Positions 54,298-63,309 of a DNA stretch of 64,000 nucleotides are shown here, in pieces. Origin of the DNA: Candidatus Gastranaerophilales bacterium (GTDB lineage: Bacteria > Cyanobacteriota > Vampirovibrionia > Gastranaerophilales > Gastranaerophilaceae). The DNA lies in assembly GCA_944323725.1 (NCBI GenBank), contig CALUTP010000041.1, forward strand, positions 124,001 through 188,000, in the 5' to 3' direction. How positions within the stretch are numbered: the first letter of the stretch is position 1; each line of letters begins with the position of its first letter. The notes below the pieces were generated by a model, which saw only the letters and a list, made by a program, of their open reading frames with translations, searched no databases and was not told where the DNA came from. Position numbers and translations under genes: made by a program.

Positions 54298-55626
54298 TTA
54301 AGATTTTGATAAAAATTTTATGAGTTTTTTAATATCTTTATTCCAAATACCGTTCCAATTACGGATTATGACATCTGCAGGAGTAATCCCTTCAAATGTA
54401 AATTCTTTAATATAATCTAGGTATTTTTCTTCACCATTATTCTGTTCTATAAGGGATTTTTCCGAAATATACAGAATTTCCTTAGCAAGATCTTTTATGG
54501 CATGCCTGCATATTTTAGACTCCAATGCACTTTTTGGAACATTATATCTCAATTCAGAAAAATCATGATAATTATATGGTCTTAAAAGTTCTTCGATTTC
54601 ATCAAGTGCAGTTTCATTATATAAAATACCTTTATATAAAGCCAGTATAGCATAAGGAGCCATTTTAGCACCACAATCATGATTTCTTATTTCAATAAAA
54701 TTTCTCAATCTAACATCTGGGAAACAAAGATTTGCTTGAAGAAGATAATCCTCCATTTCCGGTTCATAACCTTCCCAACCACTAAGCATAAATTCTTTAA
54801 AATTTATTTTCCCATTAATATTAACTGGTACATTATCACGATTAATAAAAATAATTGGAGTTTCCATTATGTAATCTATATATTGGTCAAAAGAAAAATC
54901 ATCTTGAAGTTTACTTGCAAACCCGCACCGTTCATTGTCAGTATTAAGCCAGCTTAAAGCTCTAAATGATTTATACCCAGTATCTACACCGCCTCTTATA
55001 GGAGAATTTGCAAACATCGCTGTAACAAATGGAGATAATTTGTTGGCAATTTTAAATTTGCGCATAGCATCTTCTTCGCTTTCAAAATCAAAGCAAACTT
55101 GGATTCCTGCTGTCTCTCGCATCATGACATCAGATAAAATTCCCCAAAGGTATTTCGCCATAATAGCATAACGTCTTTTAGGCAAAAGATTAATCATCTT
55201 ATGTGTACTAACAGGAGATACCCCGTATCCTAATAAAGTAATCCCCATTTTATCAAGAATAGGTGTCATTAAATTATCAAGTTCGTTAATATTTTGTTCT
55301 AAATCACCTATCTTAAATTGAGGCTCTATACTTAGTTCAACCTGACATCCTGGTTCTAACGTAATAGTGTTATGACCCTGCTTAAGTCCTATAATATTAT
55401 AATCATCTGTGATATAATCCCAATTTTCACTTTTAGCAAAACTTCTTAGAAAATTACAAATCCCAAACTCAGAAGAATAATCAACAGCCTTATTAGTCAC
55501 CATTGAAATTGGTAATCTTTCATACTCCAATCCAGTTTTATGTAAAGACCGTTCTTTACATCCTGATGTATAACGATCTAAAATATCTTGATATTCAAGA
55601 CGTTGTTGTGTTTGTAGTTTACTCAA
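54298..55626 (-). CDS. gshA: glutamate--cysteine ligase (plant/proteobacterial GCS2 type)
   Basis: A 442-residue enzyme that would join glutamate and cysteine, the first step toward glutathione. It has KTGLEYERLPIS near residue 30 and GHNTITLEPGCQVELSIEP (about 108-126), which is the glutamate/metal-binding signature of this family. LLPKRRYAIMAKYL and MMRETAGIQVCFDF follow, then MFANSPIRGGVDTGYKSFRA and LRNFIEIRNHDCG. The start is TTG with AAGGGGG upstream. Glutathione synthetase (gshB) is not in the window, so the product could stop at gamma-glutamylcysteine. Glutathione use in a supposed anaerobe is an inference. Confidence 0.87.
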   Translation of the reverse strand: MSKLQTQQRLEYQDILDRYTSGCKERSLHKTGLEYERLPISMVTNKAVDYSSEFGICNFLRSFAKSENWDYITDDYNIIGLKQGHNTITLEPGCQVELSIEPQFKIGDLEQNINELDNLMTPILDKMGITLLGYGVSPVSTHKMINLLPKRRYAIMAKYLWGILSDVMMRETAGIQVCFDFESEEDAMRKFKIANKLSPFVTAMFANSPIRGGVDTGYKSFRALSWLNTDNERCGFASKLQDDFSFDQYIDYIMETPIIFINRDNVPVNINGKINFKEFMLSGWEGYEPEMEDYLLQANLCFPDVRLRNFIEIRNHDCGAKMAPYAILALYKGILYNETALDEIEELLRPYNYHDFSELRYNVPKSALESKICRHAIKDLAKEILYISEKSLIEQNNGEEKYLDYIKEFTFEGITPADVIIRNWNGIWNKDIKKLIKFLSKS

Positions 55627-55710
55627 GTCAGCCCCCTTGTTTTAACAATTATATAACACTATAAAAAATATCAAAGAAAACATTACAAAACATTTACCTG
55701 TCTGTGGTAT

Positions 55711-55716
55711 TATAAT
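55711..55716 (+). promoter_or_regulatory. -10 box of ksgA-ispE
   Basis: TATAAT, 7 nt before the ATG at 55724. AGG inside the gap is too close to serve as a normal ribosome binding site. Confidence 0.45.
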
Positions 55717-55723
55717 AGGTAAG

Positions 55724-56563
55724 ATGAACTACTTCGAACGAGCAAAATATTTCAGAACAAAAAAACGACTAGGACAAAACTTTCTCATAAATGGGGAAGT
55801 CATCCATAATATACTTGATTATGCAGATATTCAACCAGATGATACTATAATAGAAATCGGTCCTGGAGTCGGGTTTGTTACAGAACAACTAGTAAAAAAA
55901 GCAAAAAAAGTTATCGCAATAGAACTTGATGAAGAAGCAGTAAAAGAATTAGAAAAACTTGAAGCTCCTAATTTACAAATCATTCATCAAGATATATTAA
56001 AGACAGATTTATCCTCACTATGTGAGGGAAAATTTAAAGTTGTTGCAAATATTCCATACTATATTACAAGTCCAATTATTGCACACCTTCTAGGCGAAAT
56101 TGATGATTTAGAGAATAAAAACAGGAATAAAATTACTGATATACTTCTTATGGTTCAGGAAGAAGTAGCAAGAAGAATGACAGCTACAGAAAAATCACCA
56201 TCAAAACAATATGGACTTTTAACAATTCTATCTCAATTCTGGGCTGATGTTGAAATTAAAGAACTCGTAGGCAGACGTTCTTTTTATCCTGCACCAAAAG
56301 TAAATTCTGCACTCGTAAGCTTAAAAGTTCAAGAAAAGCCTAAGCTAAATTTAACTGATTATACTCATTTTAGAAAAACTGTAAAATCAGCATTTTCACA
56401 ACGCAGAAAAAATATTAAAAATTGTTTGCTTAGCGGCGGATTTTCCAAAGAAAGTATTCAACGAGCAATACAAAAACTTGGATTAGATGAAAATATTCGA
56501 GGTGAAAAATTATCCATAGAAGAATTAGGCAAACTTTCAGAGGAACTAAAAAATGGAAATTAA
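55724..56563 (+). CDS. rsmA: 16S rRNA dimethyladenosine transferase RsmA/KsgA
   Basis: A 279-residue SAM-dependent enzyme that dimethylates two adjacent adenosines near the 3' end of 16S rRNA. It has RLGQNFLINGEVIHNI (about 18-33), the SAM loop IIEIGPGVGFVTEQL, then VIAIELDEEAVKEL. The catalytic box VANIPYYITSPII (NIPY) and RRSFYPAPKVNSALV are present. The C-terminal helical domain includes SAFSQRRKNIKNCL. Length is standard. Loss of this gene gives kasugamycin resistance in known species. The last 11 nt overlap ispE. Confidence 0.96.
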   Translation: MNYFERAKYFRTKKRLGQNFLINGEVIHNILDYADIQPDDTIIEIGPGVGFVTEQLVKKAKKVIAIELDEEAVKELEKLEAPNLQIIHQDILKTDLSSLCEGKFKVVANIPYYITSPIIAHLLGEIDDLENKNRNKITDILLMVQEEVARRMTATEKSPSKQYGLLTILSQFWADVEIKELVGRRSFYPAPKVNSALVSLKVQEKPKLNLTDYTHFRKTVKSAFSQRRKNIKNCLLSGGFSKESIQRAIQKLGLDENIRGEKLSIEELGKLSEELKNGN

Positions 56564-57338
56564 AATTCAGTGTCCAGCAAAAATAAATCTTACATTAAAA
56601 ATTATAAATAAAAGAGAAGATGGATTTCATAATATTGAAAGTATAATGCAAGCAATAGACTTGTATGATTACTTAAAAATAACAGTAGAGCCGGCTAAGG
56701 AATTTGAAATTCAACTATCAGGCACTAGTCTAGAAATTCCATATAACGAAAAAAATCTTGTCTATAAAGCTGCAAATTTATTTATTGAACAAGCAAATCT
56801 GTCCCCGCATAAGATAAAAATATTCATAGAAAAAAATATCCCTGTATCTGCAGGTCTTGCAGGAGGAAGCACAAATGCAGCCGGTACTTTTTATGGACTA
56901 AACAAATTATTTAATGAACCTCTATCTAAAGAAGAACTCCATATACTATGCGCAAGTCTTGGTTCTGATTTAAACTTTTGCCTTGAAGGCGGGAAAAAAC
57001 TTACTAAAGGTCGTGGAGAAATTCTTGAGCCGTTAGAATTTGAAGAGTTTTCACTTTCGCTTATAAAACCAGAAGATATAGGTATAAGTGCAAAAGAAGC
57101 CTATACAAGATTTTCAGAAAAAGAAAATTTTGGTCGAGAAAATTTCGTGAACGATCTTGAATGGGCAGTTATAGATAATTATCAGGAATTACAAATAATA
57201 AAAAACCTGTACCCTGAATCTATTATGTCCGGTTCCGGTTCTACATATTATCTCATAAATGGTGAATTTGAACCTTTAAAAGGGTATTGGATAAAAAATA
57301 ACTTAAAAACAATTCCTTTTGGCATTATGGAAATTTAA
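56553..57338 (+). CDS. ispE: 4-diphosphocytidyl-2-C-methyl-D-erythritol kinase IspE
   Basis: A 261-residue GHMP kinase of the MEP isoprenoid pathway. It has CPAKINLTLKIINKREDGFH at the N terminus (Lys and Asp of the CDP-ME site). The GHMP ATP loop is PVSAGLAGGSTNAAGTFYGL, and the C-terminal Gly loop is SIMSGSGSTYYLI. It is about 20 residues shorter than common homologues, mainly at the end. It overlaps ksgA by 11 nt, a common pairing. The enzyme indicates isoprenoids are made by the MEP route. A terminator follows. Confidence 0.94.
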   Translation: MEIKIQCPAKINLTLKIINKREDGFHNIESIMQAIDLYDYLKITVEPAKEFEIQLSGTSLEIPYNEKNLVYKAANLFIEQANLSPHKIKIFIEKNIPVSAGLAGGSTNAAGTFYGLNKLFNEPLSKEELHILCASLGSDLNFCLEGGKKLTKGRGEILEPLEFEEFSLSLIKPEDIGISAKEAYTRFSEKENFGRENFVNDLEWAVIDNYQELQIIKNLYPESIMSGSGSTYYLINGEFEPLKGYWIKNNLKTIPFGIMEI

Positions 57339-57345
57339 TAAAGGG

Positions 57346-57375
57346 AAAGACCTCTCTAAGTTTGAGAGGTCTTTT
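57346..57375 (+). terminator. intrinsic terminator after ispE
   Basis: AAAGACCTCTC and GAGAGGTCTTT form an 11-bp stem with a short T run. Confidence 0.9.
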
Positions 57376-57404
57376 AGATGACTTAGTTGAAAATATTAAT
57401 TATT

Positions 57405-59015
57405 CTATTTTTTTTGTTGTTTTAATGCTTGAGCTTCAAGTTCTGCATTGAGTTGGTCAACTCTTGCCTGTACTGCACTTTGATCTTGACTTCCATTAAT
57501 TGTTTCGTCCATTTTGATATTGCCTTTGCAGTCTTGAATGTAATATTTGTCACCTGATTTAACAACTTTATTTGTTCTTCCTAGTTTCAAACCGTTATTA
57601 ACAACATCACCGGTTCTTACTTCATTCTCTACATTAGCTGAATATACTTTATCACCGACTTTTACATCCGGAAGAGTAAATTTATCACCGACTTTTAAGT
57701 TAGTATTGCGTTTATATCCACTGGCTGCATATACAGCATCCCTAATTTGTCTATATTCAGGAGTTCCGTATTTAACACCATACATATCCATAATGATACC
57801 TGAAGGGTAATTTCCATATTTAATTGTATAACTCTTAGGTTCTTTTCCTTCTTCCTTACCAACTTCATATTCACAAATTTCCACTGGATCTGGTGTTGGA
57901 TCTGGTGTTGGATCTGGTGTTGGATCCGGTGTTGGATCTGGTGTTGGATTAATTTGAGAGAGTTGTTCATCAGCTTTCTTAGCTAATTCATATGCAGCTA
58001 TCAATTCTCTTTCATTTACCTTTTTACCAGTTGCTTGTCCATATGCTACTTTCATAGCTTCAGCTTTTAACTCATCTGGTAGATGTTTTAAATCTAAAAT
58101 ACCTTGAACAATTTTCTTGTTATCTTCACCTTTAATACCTGCTGTACCTTGTTTAACAATTTCCTCTGCAGATAGACCTTGGAATACATCAGCATATCCA
58201 TTATCTTTTACCAATATACCTAAAGCAACTGCTGCCGGAATTGCGGCTAATGCACCTTTTATAGGATTTACAAGTCCAGCATTTGATTCTTTATGTCCTA
58301 AAAGTTCGCTTGTGCCATCAGCATGGATACCATATACGTTACTGTTAAATTTAGCACCGACATAATTTCCAACTAATGCACCTAATCCTAAAGACCCAAT
58401 AACAGCACCTGTCTTATATAATCCGCTATTATCGCGTTCATATTCAAAGTTAGCAGCTTTCACAGCTTTTTTCATATAACGTTTTTTAATATCAAAATCT
58501 TCTGCTCCAGCTTTTCTTTCATCTAGGTTTAATTTATAATCTAAACCGGTAAATTCTCTCATTGTAAGTTTATATTTATCAGATGAGAAAATTTTATTTC
58601 CATTTTCATCAAGAATAAATTTTCCATCAGCATCTGTCATATAAAATCTTTCCGGATTTTCTTTGACCATCTTTCTGACATTTCTACTATTTATATATTC
58701 TGGAATAAAACCATTTGCTTTATCTTTATCCTTATTTTTTTTGTATTCATCTTTATCAAGATAAACAATAGTTTTATCAACTTCCTCTTGGGTTACTTCG
58801 TTTTTAACTTGATTTTTAGCAGCTTTTTTAGCTTGCTTTTTAGTTAAACCCAAACCTAGATAATCATCAATTAACTCTTCACGGCGAGCCTTTTGTGCAT
58901 CTTTGTTACCGAGTAATGTTTGGAGTTCATTGTTAGTCTTTTTAGTTTCATCTTGTTTTTTAGTTTTTTTGACTTCTTGTGTAGCAACTACGTCTACTTT
59001 TTCAACTTTAGTCAT
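57405..59015 (-). CDS. unknown protein with PTPDP repeat and LysM-like C terminus
   Basis: A 536-residue protein. The N-terminal 200 residues are highly charged (KKTKKQDETKKTN). Two small-residue hydrophobic stretches (SLGLGALVGNYVGA, about 207-220; GALAAIPAAVALGILV, about 250-265) could be membrane hairpins. A tandem PTPD repeat (about 357-376) links to a domain containing SYTIKYGNYPSGIIMDMYG and NLKVGDKFTLPDV, which is LysM-like in order. LysM would bind peptidoglycan. There is no N-terminal signal. AAAGGGG precedes the ATG. It may be a wall-associated protein, but export is not shown. Confidence 0.65.
   Translation of the reverse strand: MTKVEKVDVVATQEVKKTKKQDETKKTNNELQTLLGNKDAQKARREELIDDYLGLGLTKKQAKKAAKNQVKNEVTQEEVDKTIVYLDKDEYKKNKDKDKANGFIPEYINSRNVRKMVKENPERFYMTDADGKFILDENGNKIFSSDKYKLTMREFTGLDYKLNLDERKAGAEDFDIKKRYMKKAVKAANFEYERDNSGLYKTGAVIGSLGLGALVGNYVGAKFNSNVYGIHADGTSELLGHKESNAGLVNPIKGALAAIPAAVALGILVKDNGYADVFQGLSAEEIVKQGTAGIKGEDNKKIVQGILDLKHLPDELKAEAMKVAYGQATGKKVNERELIAAYELAKKADEQLSQINPTPDPTPDPTPDPTPDPTPDPVEICEYEVGKEEGKEPKSYTIKYGNYPSGIIMDMYGVKYGTPEYRQIRDAVYAASGYKRNTNLKVGDKFTLPDVKVGDKVYSANVENEVRTGDVVNNGLKLGRTNKVVKSGDKYYIQDCKGNIKMDETINGSQDQSAVQARVDQLNAELEAQALKQQKK
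57886..57945 (-). repeat. five-unit 12-bp tandem repeat encoding PTPD units
   Basis: The unit GGATCTGGTGTT repeats five times (the fourth has one base change). Each unit is four codons, so copy-number changes keep the frame and would only alter linker length. Confidence 0.9.
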
Positions 59016-59246
59016 CGACTTCCCCTTTCGATTTTCCTCGTGAAAAGAAAATACTCTTGTTTTATTATCCTCTATGTCTTTATAAAAAATTTTGCTGATT
59101 AAAAATTGCTTTTTCTAATTACTATTAATATGTTTAATAAACTAGAACACTTGCAAGACAATGGTTTAAAGCAGAAAGACCTCCTTAACATTCCTTAACA
59201 TTTTATTATAGCCAACAGACTGCTTCTATTTTTTTTAATATAATTG

Positions 59247-59252
59247 TATAAT
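59247..59252 (+). promoter_or_regulatory. -10 box of the ABC ATPase gene
   Basis: TATAAT, 7 nt before the ATG at 59260. A second overlapping box lies at 59239-59244. There is no ribosome binding site. Confidence 0.5.
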
Positions 59253-59259
59253 TACAAAT

Positions 59260-60213
59260 ATGAAAATATTAGAAATAGAGAACTTAAATTTAGGATTCAA
59301 CTGCGAAAATGGTTTTAAACAAGCCTTATGGGACGTCTCTTTTGTGCTTAATAAGGGAGAAATGCTTGCTCTAGTTGGAGAATCCGGTTGCGGAAAGACT
59401 ATTTCTGCAATGAGCATCCTGCAACTACTTCCTAAAAATGCAAAAATAACCTCTGGTATTATTACATATGAAAATCAAAATATTTTAGAACTTAAAACAA
59501 AAGATTTGAGACATATACGAGGTGCAAAAATTGCACTCATACCACAAGATCCAATGACATCATTAAATCCGCTATATACCGTAGGCAACCAGTTATTGGA
59601 AGTAATAAAGATTCATCAAAATCTAAAAGGAGAAGAAGCATTTAAAAAGGCGGTAGAAGCGTTTGAAATGGTTCAAATTCCATCACCTAGGGAAAGATTA
59701 AAAGCATATCCCCATGAGTTTTCAGGAGGTATGAAACAACGAGCAATAATTGCTATGGCATTAGCATGTAATGCAGAAATTCTTATTGCAGATGAACCTA
59801 CAACAGCATTAGATGTTACAATACAGGCCCAAATAATGGATTTAATCGGGAAAATTAAAATAGAACGTCAAACAGCAATACTTTTAATTACACATGATTT
59901 AGCACTTGTAAGAGAACATGCAGATAGAATTGCTGTTATGTATGCAGGCAGAATTGTAGAAAATGCACCAGCAAATGAATTTTTTGAACACACAAACCAT
60001 CCATATTCAATTGCACTATTAAATTCTATACCATCTACTAAAGGGAAATTTTTAGAAACAATAACCGGACAGCCTCCTTCAATTCAGCAAACCATAAATG
60101 GATGTAAATTTCATCCACGTTGTAAAAATTGTATGGAAATTTGCACTAAAAAAATTCCACCGAATTATATTATTGGTGAAAACCACTTTTCTGCATGTTT
60201 TTTAAACAAATAA
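59260..60213 (+). CDS. peptide/nickel-type ABC transporter ATP-binding protein (DppD/OppD-like)
   Basis: A 317-residue ABC ATPase. Walker A is VGESGCGKTISAMS (about 45-58), the Q-loop IALIPQDPMTSLNPL, the signature EFSGGMKQRAIIAMALA and Walker B AEILIADEPTTALD. The C-terminal oligopeptide/dipeptide extension includes HPYSIALLNSIPS and the cysteine cluster CKFHPRCKNCMEIC, typical of this family. It should power import of peptides, nickel or similar. No permease or binding-protein gene is adjacent, so the partners are encoded elsewhere. The gene is preceded by its own -10 box. Confidence 0.9.
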   Translation: MKILEIENLNLGFNCENGFKQALWDVSFVLNKGEMLALVGESGCGKTISAMSILQLLPKNAKITSGIITYENQNILELKTKDLRHIRGAKIALIPQDPMTSLNPLYTVGNQLLEVIKIHQNLKGEEAFKKAVEAFEMVQIPSPRERLKAYPHEFSGGMKQRAIIAMALACNAEILIADEPTTALDVTIQAQIMDLIGKIKIERQTAILLITHDLALVREHADRIAVMYAGRIVENAPANEFFEHTNHPYSIALLNSIPSTKGKFLETITGQPPSIQQTINGCKFHPRCKNCMEICTKKIPPNYIIGENHFSACFLNK

Positions 60214-60233
60214 AAATTTCAAAATATTTTAAT

Positions 60234-60773
60234 TTAAATAACAGCTTTAAAAGCAAGTCCGATAAGAATAAGACCACCTGAAATCTCAAGATATTTTGAA
60301 GGGAAATTTTTGAAACTATTACCAAACCAAAAACCTGAAAGCGACATAAAAAATGAAGCAAAAGCAATCAATAATGCAGGAATTAGTAATTCTGTATGGC
60401 TGAACTTTATACTAGCACCAGCAACAAGTGCATCAATACTGGTCGCTATGCCCATTGATATTAGACAATTTATACCTATACAGCAAATTTTTTCTTCCTT
60501 TTGCTCAAACGCTTCAAATATAAATTTCAAGCCTAAAATCAAAAATATAGCAAAAGAAATCCAAGCAGAATAAGCTGATACATATCTACTTATAATCCCT
60601 GCACCAATAAAACCAATAACAGGCATAAATCCTTGGAAAAATCCCATAGTCAAAGCAAGTATCAGTGAATTTTGAACACGATTTGATGTAAAAATCAGCC
60701 CCTGAGCAAATGAAACAACACAACAATCAATTCCTAGAGCAAAAGCGAGCAATAAAATTTCAATTAAGTTCAA
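60234..60773 (-). CDS. mntP: MntP-like manganese efflux pump
   Basis: A 179-residue membrane protein with six hydrophobic helices. ALGIDCCVVSFAQGL (near residue 15) and GIATSIDALVAGASI (about 110) correspond to the two Asp-containing helices of MntP, which exports Mn(II). The first motif has CC where AF is usual. An in-frame TTG at 60785 overlaps the ribosome binding site. The TTG at 60771-60773 has GAGG 6 nt upstream and starts NLIEILLLAF, so I chose it. It overlaps the DUF4127 gene end by 14 nt. No manganese riboswitch is present because the gene is internal to an operon. Confidence 0.82.
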   Translation of the reverse strand: MNLIEILLLAFALGIDCCVVSFAQGLIFTSNRVQNSLILALTMGFFQGFMPVIGFIGAGIISRYVSAYSAWISFAIFLILGLKFIFEAFEQKEEKICCIGINCLISMGIATSIDALVAGASIKFSHTELLIPALLIAFASFFMSLSGFWFGNSFKNFPSKYLEISGGLILIGLAFKAVI

Positions 60774-62103
60774 CTTCCACCTCAAACAACCTATTCCAAG
60801 GGAATTTATATTCAGTTTTAAACTGAAGATTTAAAAATTTAGAAATTTGTTTTTCAAAAGGTTTTATTTTCTGAGATAATTCATCAATATCAGCTATTTC
60901 AAGCACCTGCCTAACATTAGCTTGATAAGCCCAATCATCAAGCAATCTAACAGCCTGAAGCTTTTTAAAAGCAATATCATTATATTTTTCAGCAAGAAAT
61001 TTTATTTTTCCAGCACAAATAAGACTACCTAAACTATTAGCAGAAGTATTCCAAGCAGAATACCCAAAAAAATTTTCACTCATGAAATTATTTTCAAAAA
61101 AACTTGCTACAAAAGCATTATCAGCACCATTAGCAAATCTTACATCCGCAATCATATAGGGTTTTTCTGGCAGAATCAGTTCCCCTGAAAAAACTTTAGT
61201 AGATTTTTTCATAACAATTTCACCTTGAGAATTTTCAAAATTATTCACTAAAAGAATTAAATCTGCATCATTGATATCAGAGATTTTACATCCTGCGAGT
61301 TCAATCTGCCCTTTTACAGACTTTTCTATAGAAACATCCTCATAATTTGAAATTAAATCCCTATAATCAGGCTCAGTAAATACTGGAGCTATTTTCAAAT
61401 TTCCACTGACAGCTCTTGCAAGAAGCGTAAGCGGAATTTCATCAGCACCGGTCTTAACAAAACCACCCAAGGACTCTATTGCTTTAGCCTCCTGAACATT
61501 AAATCCATATTCAGCACAATCATCTTTTGAAAATACAAGAGTATCAAAAAGTCCTTCCTTCTGCCATTCAAGATAAATTTTATTTATCTCAAAATTTCTT
61601 TTTCTAGTCTGCATATAATCATCTAAAATATCAGTAGGGATTATATTTGTAATACAACTTTCCGTACCAAGTTTATGAGTCATATAGGAATAATCAAAAA
61701 TCTTTTTCCCCCATTTATTCCAATACTCTTTTTCCTCTTCATTAATATTATTATTTGAAATACGCATAATACTTGAAAAAGCATATATTTTTGATTGTTT
61801 TTCCAACAAAATCTCTTTCAAATGCAAAATTCTATCTCTTATTTGTTCAAAAGTATCCTGAGAACGTCTAGATGAAATTAAACCGCCATAAGCAAGGGTA
61901 TCAAGAGAAATTATAATTGCATCCATTTTAGGGAGACTTTTTAACCATCCCAAAATTTTTTCGCAATCTGCATATCTCGTCAAATCCCCCAAAAATTCTC
62001 GCGGGGGGATAAAAAATTCTATAGCTTCATCAATTTCAGCAATCATTTTAGGAAGCGCATAACATACAGGTCTATTGTCTATTGGTACAAATCCTATTTT
62101 CAT
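60760..62103 (-). CDS. DUF4127 family protein
   Basis: A 447-residue soluble protein. It starts KIGFVPIDNRPVCYALP, the recognisable DUF4127 opening. FFIPPREFLGDLTRYADC, DAIIISLDTLAYGGLISSRR and YMIADVRFANGADNAFVASF follow. The conserved Asp/Arg/His pattern suggests a hydrolase or metal-dependent enzyme, but the function of the family is not known to me. TATAAT ends 6 nt before the ATG. mntP follows with a 14-nt overlap, so expression is coupled. Confidence 0.85.
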   Translation of the reverse strand: MKIGFVPIDNRPVCYALPKMIAEIDEAIEFFIPPREFLGDLTRYADCEKILGWLKSLPKMDAIIISLDTLAYGGLISSRRSQDTFEQIRDRILHLKEILLEKQSKIYAFSSIMRISNNNINEEEKEYWNKWGKKIFDYSYMTHKLGTESCITNIIPTDILDDYMQTRKRNFEINKIYLEWQKEGLFDTLVFSKDDCAEYGFNVQEAKAIESLGGFVKTGADEIPLTLLARAVSGNLKIAPVFTEPDYRDLISNYEDVSIEKSVKGQIELAGCKISDINDADLILLVNNFENSQGEIVMKKSTKVFSGELILPEKPYMIADVRFANGADNAFVASFFENNFMSENFFGYSAWNTSANSLGSLICAGKIKFLAEKYNDIAFKKLQAVRLLDDWAYQANVRQVLEIADIDELSQKIKPFEKQISKFLNLQFKTEYKFPWNRLFEVEVELN

Positions 62104-62109
62104 AAGACA

Positions 62110-62115
62110 ATTATA
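62110..62115 (-). promoter_or_regulatory. -10 box of the DUF4127-mntP operon
   Basis: TATAAT on the minus strand, 6 nt before the ATG at 62103. Probably leaderless. Confidence 0.5.
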
Positions 62116-62130
62116 TTACAATTATATAAT

Positions 62131-63159
62131 TTAAACAATTCTATCTGTTCTATCGCCCTTAATCACTTTTTTAATCTGATTCATTGTTTTTTCAAGGATA
62201 TAATTCACCGCATCAACAGTATCATAAGCAATATGCGGAGTAATAATTACATTATCAAGTTTAGCAAGTTTATGCACATATTCTACATCCTGCATACATT
62301 CTAGGGAAAATTCTTCAGTTTTACCCTCACAGCTTTTTCCGCTGAAACTTTCATTTTCACAAGTTAGCACATCTAATGCAGTCCCTTTTATTTTACCTTT
62401 TTCAATAGCATCAAATAACGATTTTATATGAACAATTTCCCCTCTAGAAGTATTTATAAAATACGAATTATCCTTCATCATTTCAAATTGTACATTAGAA
62501 AACATATGGTAATTATCTCCTGTAAAAGGAAGGTGCAATGTTACAATATCAGAATTTTTAAGTAATTCATCCAAACAAACATATCTTAAATCGAGTTTTT
62601 CTTCAAGTTCTTTTTTCTGATTAATATCATAGGCTAAAATATTCATTCCGATAGCATAAGCGTATTTACAAACAGCAGCCCCAATAGCACCAGTCCCCAC
62701 GACACCTAAAGTCATCTTTGAGAGATCACGTCCTGTAAATTCATTAATATTAGCCCTTTCACCTCGTATCAACTTTGATGCCGGTATAATATTTCTAACC
62801 AAATCTATAATAAGCCCAAAAGTATATTGTGCAACAGTAGTTTCACCATAATTCACAACATTTAAAACGGTAATATTCTTTTTCTGGCAGGCAAGTAAAT
62901 TTATGTGATCATACCCCGTAGAACGAGTTGCAATAATTCTAAGATTTTTAAAAGCATTAATAACAGCCTCATCAACAACGGAATTTATAAAAACACTAAT
63001 TACATAAGTATTATCTTTTTGTTCTTGAGGAATTTTTTTTAAAATTTCCTCATTCAAACATTCCTCATAAAAAGTTATATTAAAACAATCAAATTTATTA
63101 TTCTGAAAAAATTCCTTTTCAGTCTCCTTATATTCAAACACAAGCATATTAACAGTCAT
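62131..63159 (-). CDS. D-2-hydroxyacid dehydrogenase (D-lactate dehydrogenase-like)
   Basis: A 342-residue NAD-dependent dehydrogenase. ATRSTGYDHINLLAC lies in the substrate domain. The nucleotide loop is LGVVGTGAIGAAVCKYAYAI (about 152-171). SRGEIVHIKSL holds the catalytic Arg, and the catalytic His is in VIITPHIAYDT near residue 316. It would reduce pyruvate or another 2-oxoacid to the D-hydroxyacid, plausible for a fermenter. AAGGAG lies 9 nt before the ATG. The insert CENESFSGKSCEGKTEEF near the end is typical of D-lactate dehydrogenases. Substrate is inferred. Confidence 0.88.
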   Translation of the reverse strand: MTVNMLVFEYKETEKEFFQNNKFDCFNITFYEECLNEEILKKIPQEQKDNTYVISVFINSVVDEAVINAFKNLRIIATRSTGYDHINLLACQKKNITVLNVVNYGETTVAQYTFGLIIDLVRNIIPASKLIRGERANINEFTGRDLSKMTLGVVGTGAIGAAVCKYAYAIGMNILAYDINQKKELEEKLDLRYVCLDELLKNSDIVTLHLPFTGDNYHMFSNVQFEMMKDNSYFINTSRGEIVHIKSLFDAIEKGKIKGTALDVLTCENESFSGKSCEGKTEEFSLECMQDVEYVHKLAKLDNVIITPHIAYDTVDAVNYILEKTMNQIKKVIKGDRTDRIV

Positions 63160-63309
63160 TAAACTTTCTCCTTATTATAAGACATTATTTCCCGCTAAAA
63201 AATAAAATCTATTACACAAAAGTCTAAAACAATTTAGCAGTTATATAACCCTTTTGTAGAATGAAAGCAGAAAAAAACATAGTTATTCTATACTTGAAAG
63301 GAGAAATTA

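Noticed and set aside
57886-57945. Possible CRISPR array
   Set aside because: The 12-bp units abut without spacers and lie inside a coding frame, so this is a protein repeat.
60774-62130. Manganese (yybP-ykoY) riboswitch for mntP
   Set aside because: mntP starts inside the end of the DUF4127 gene, leaving no leader; the operon start has only a few bases before the ATG.
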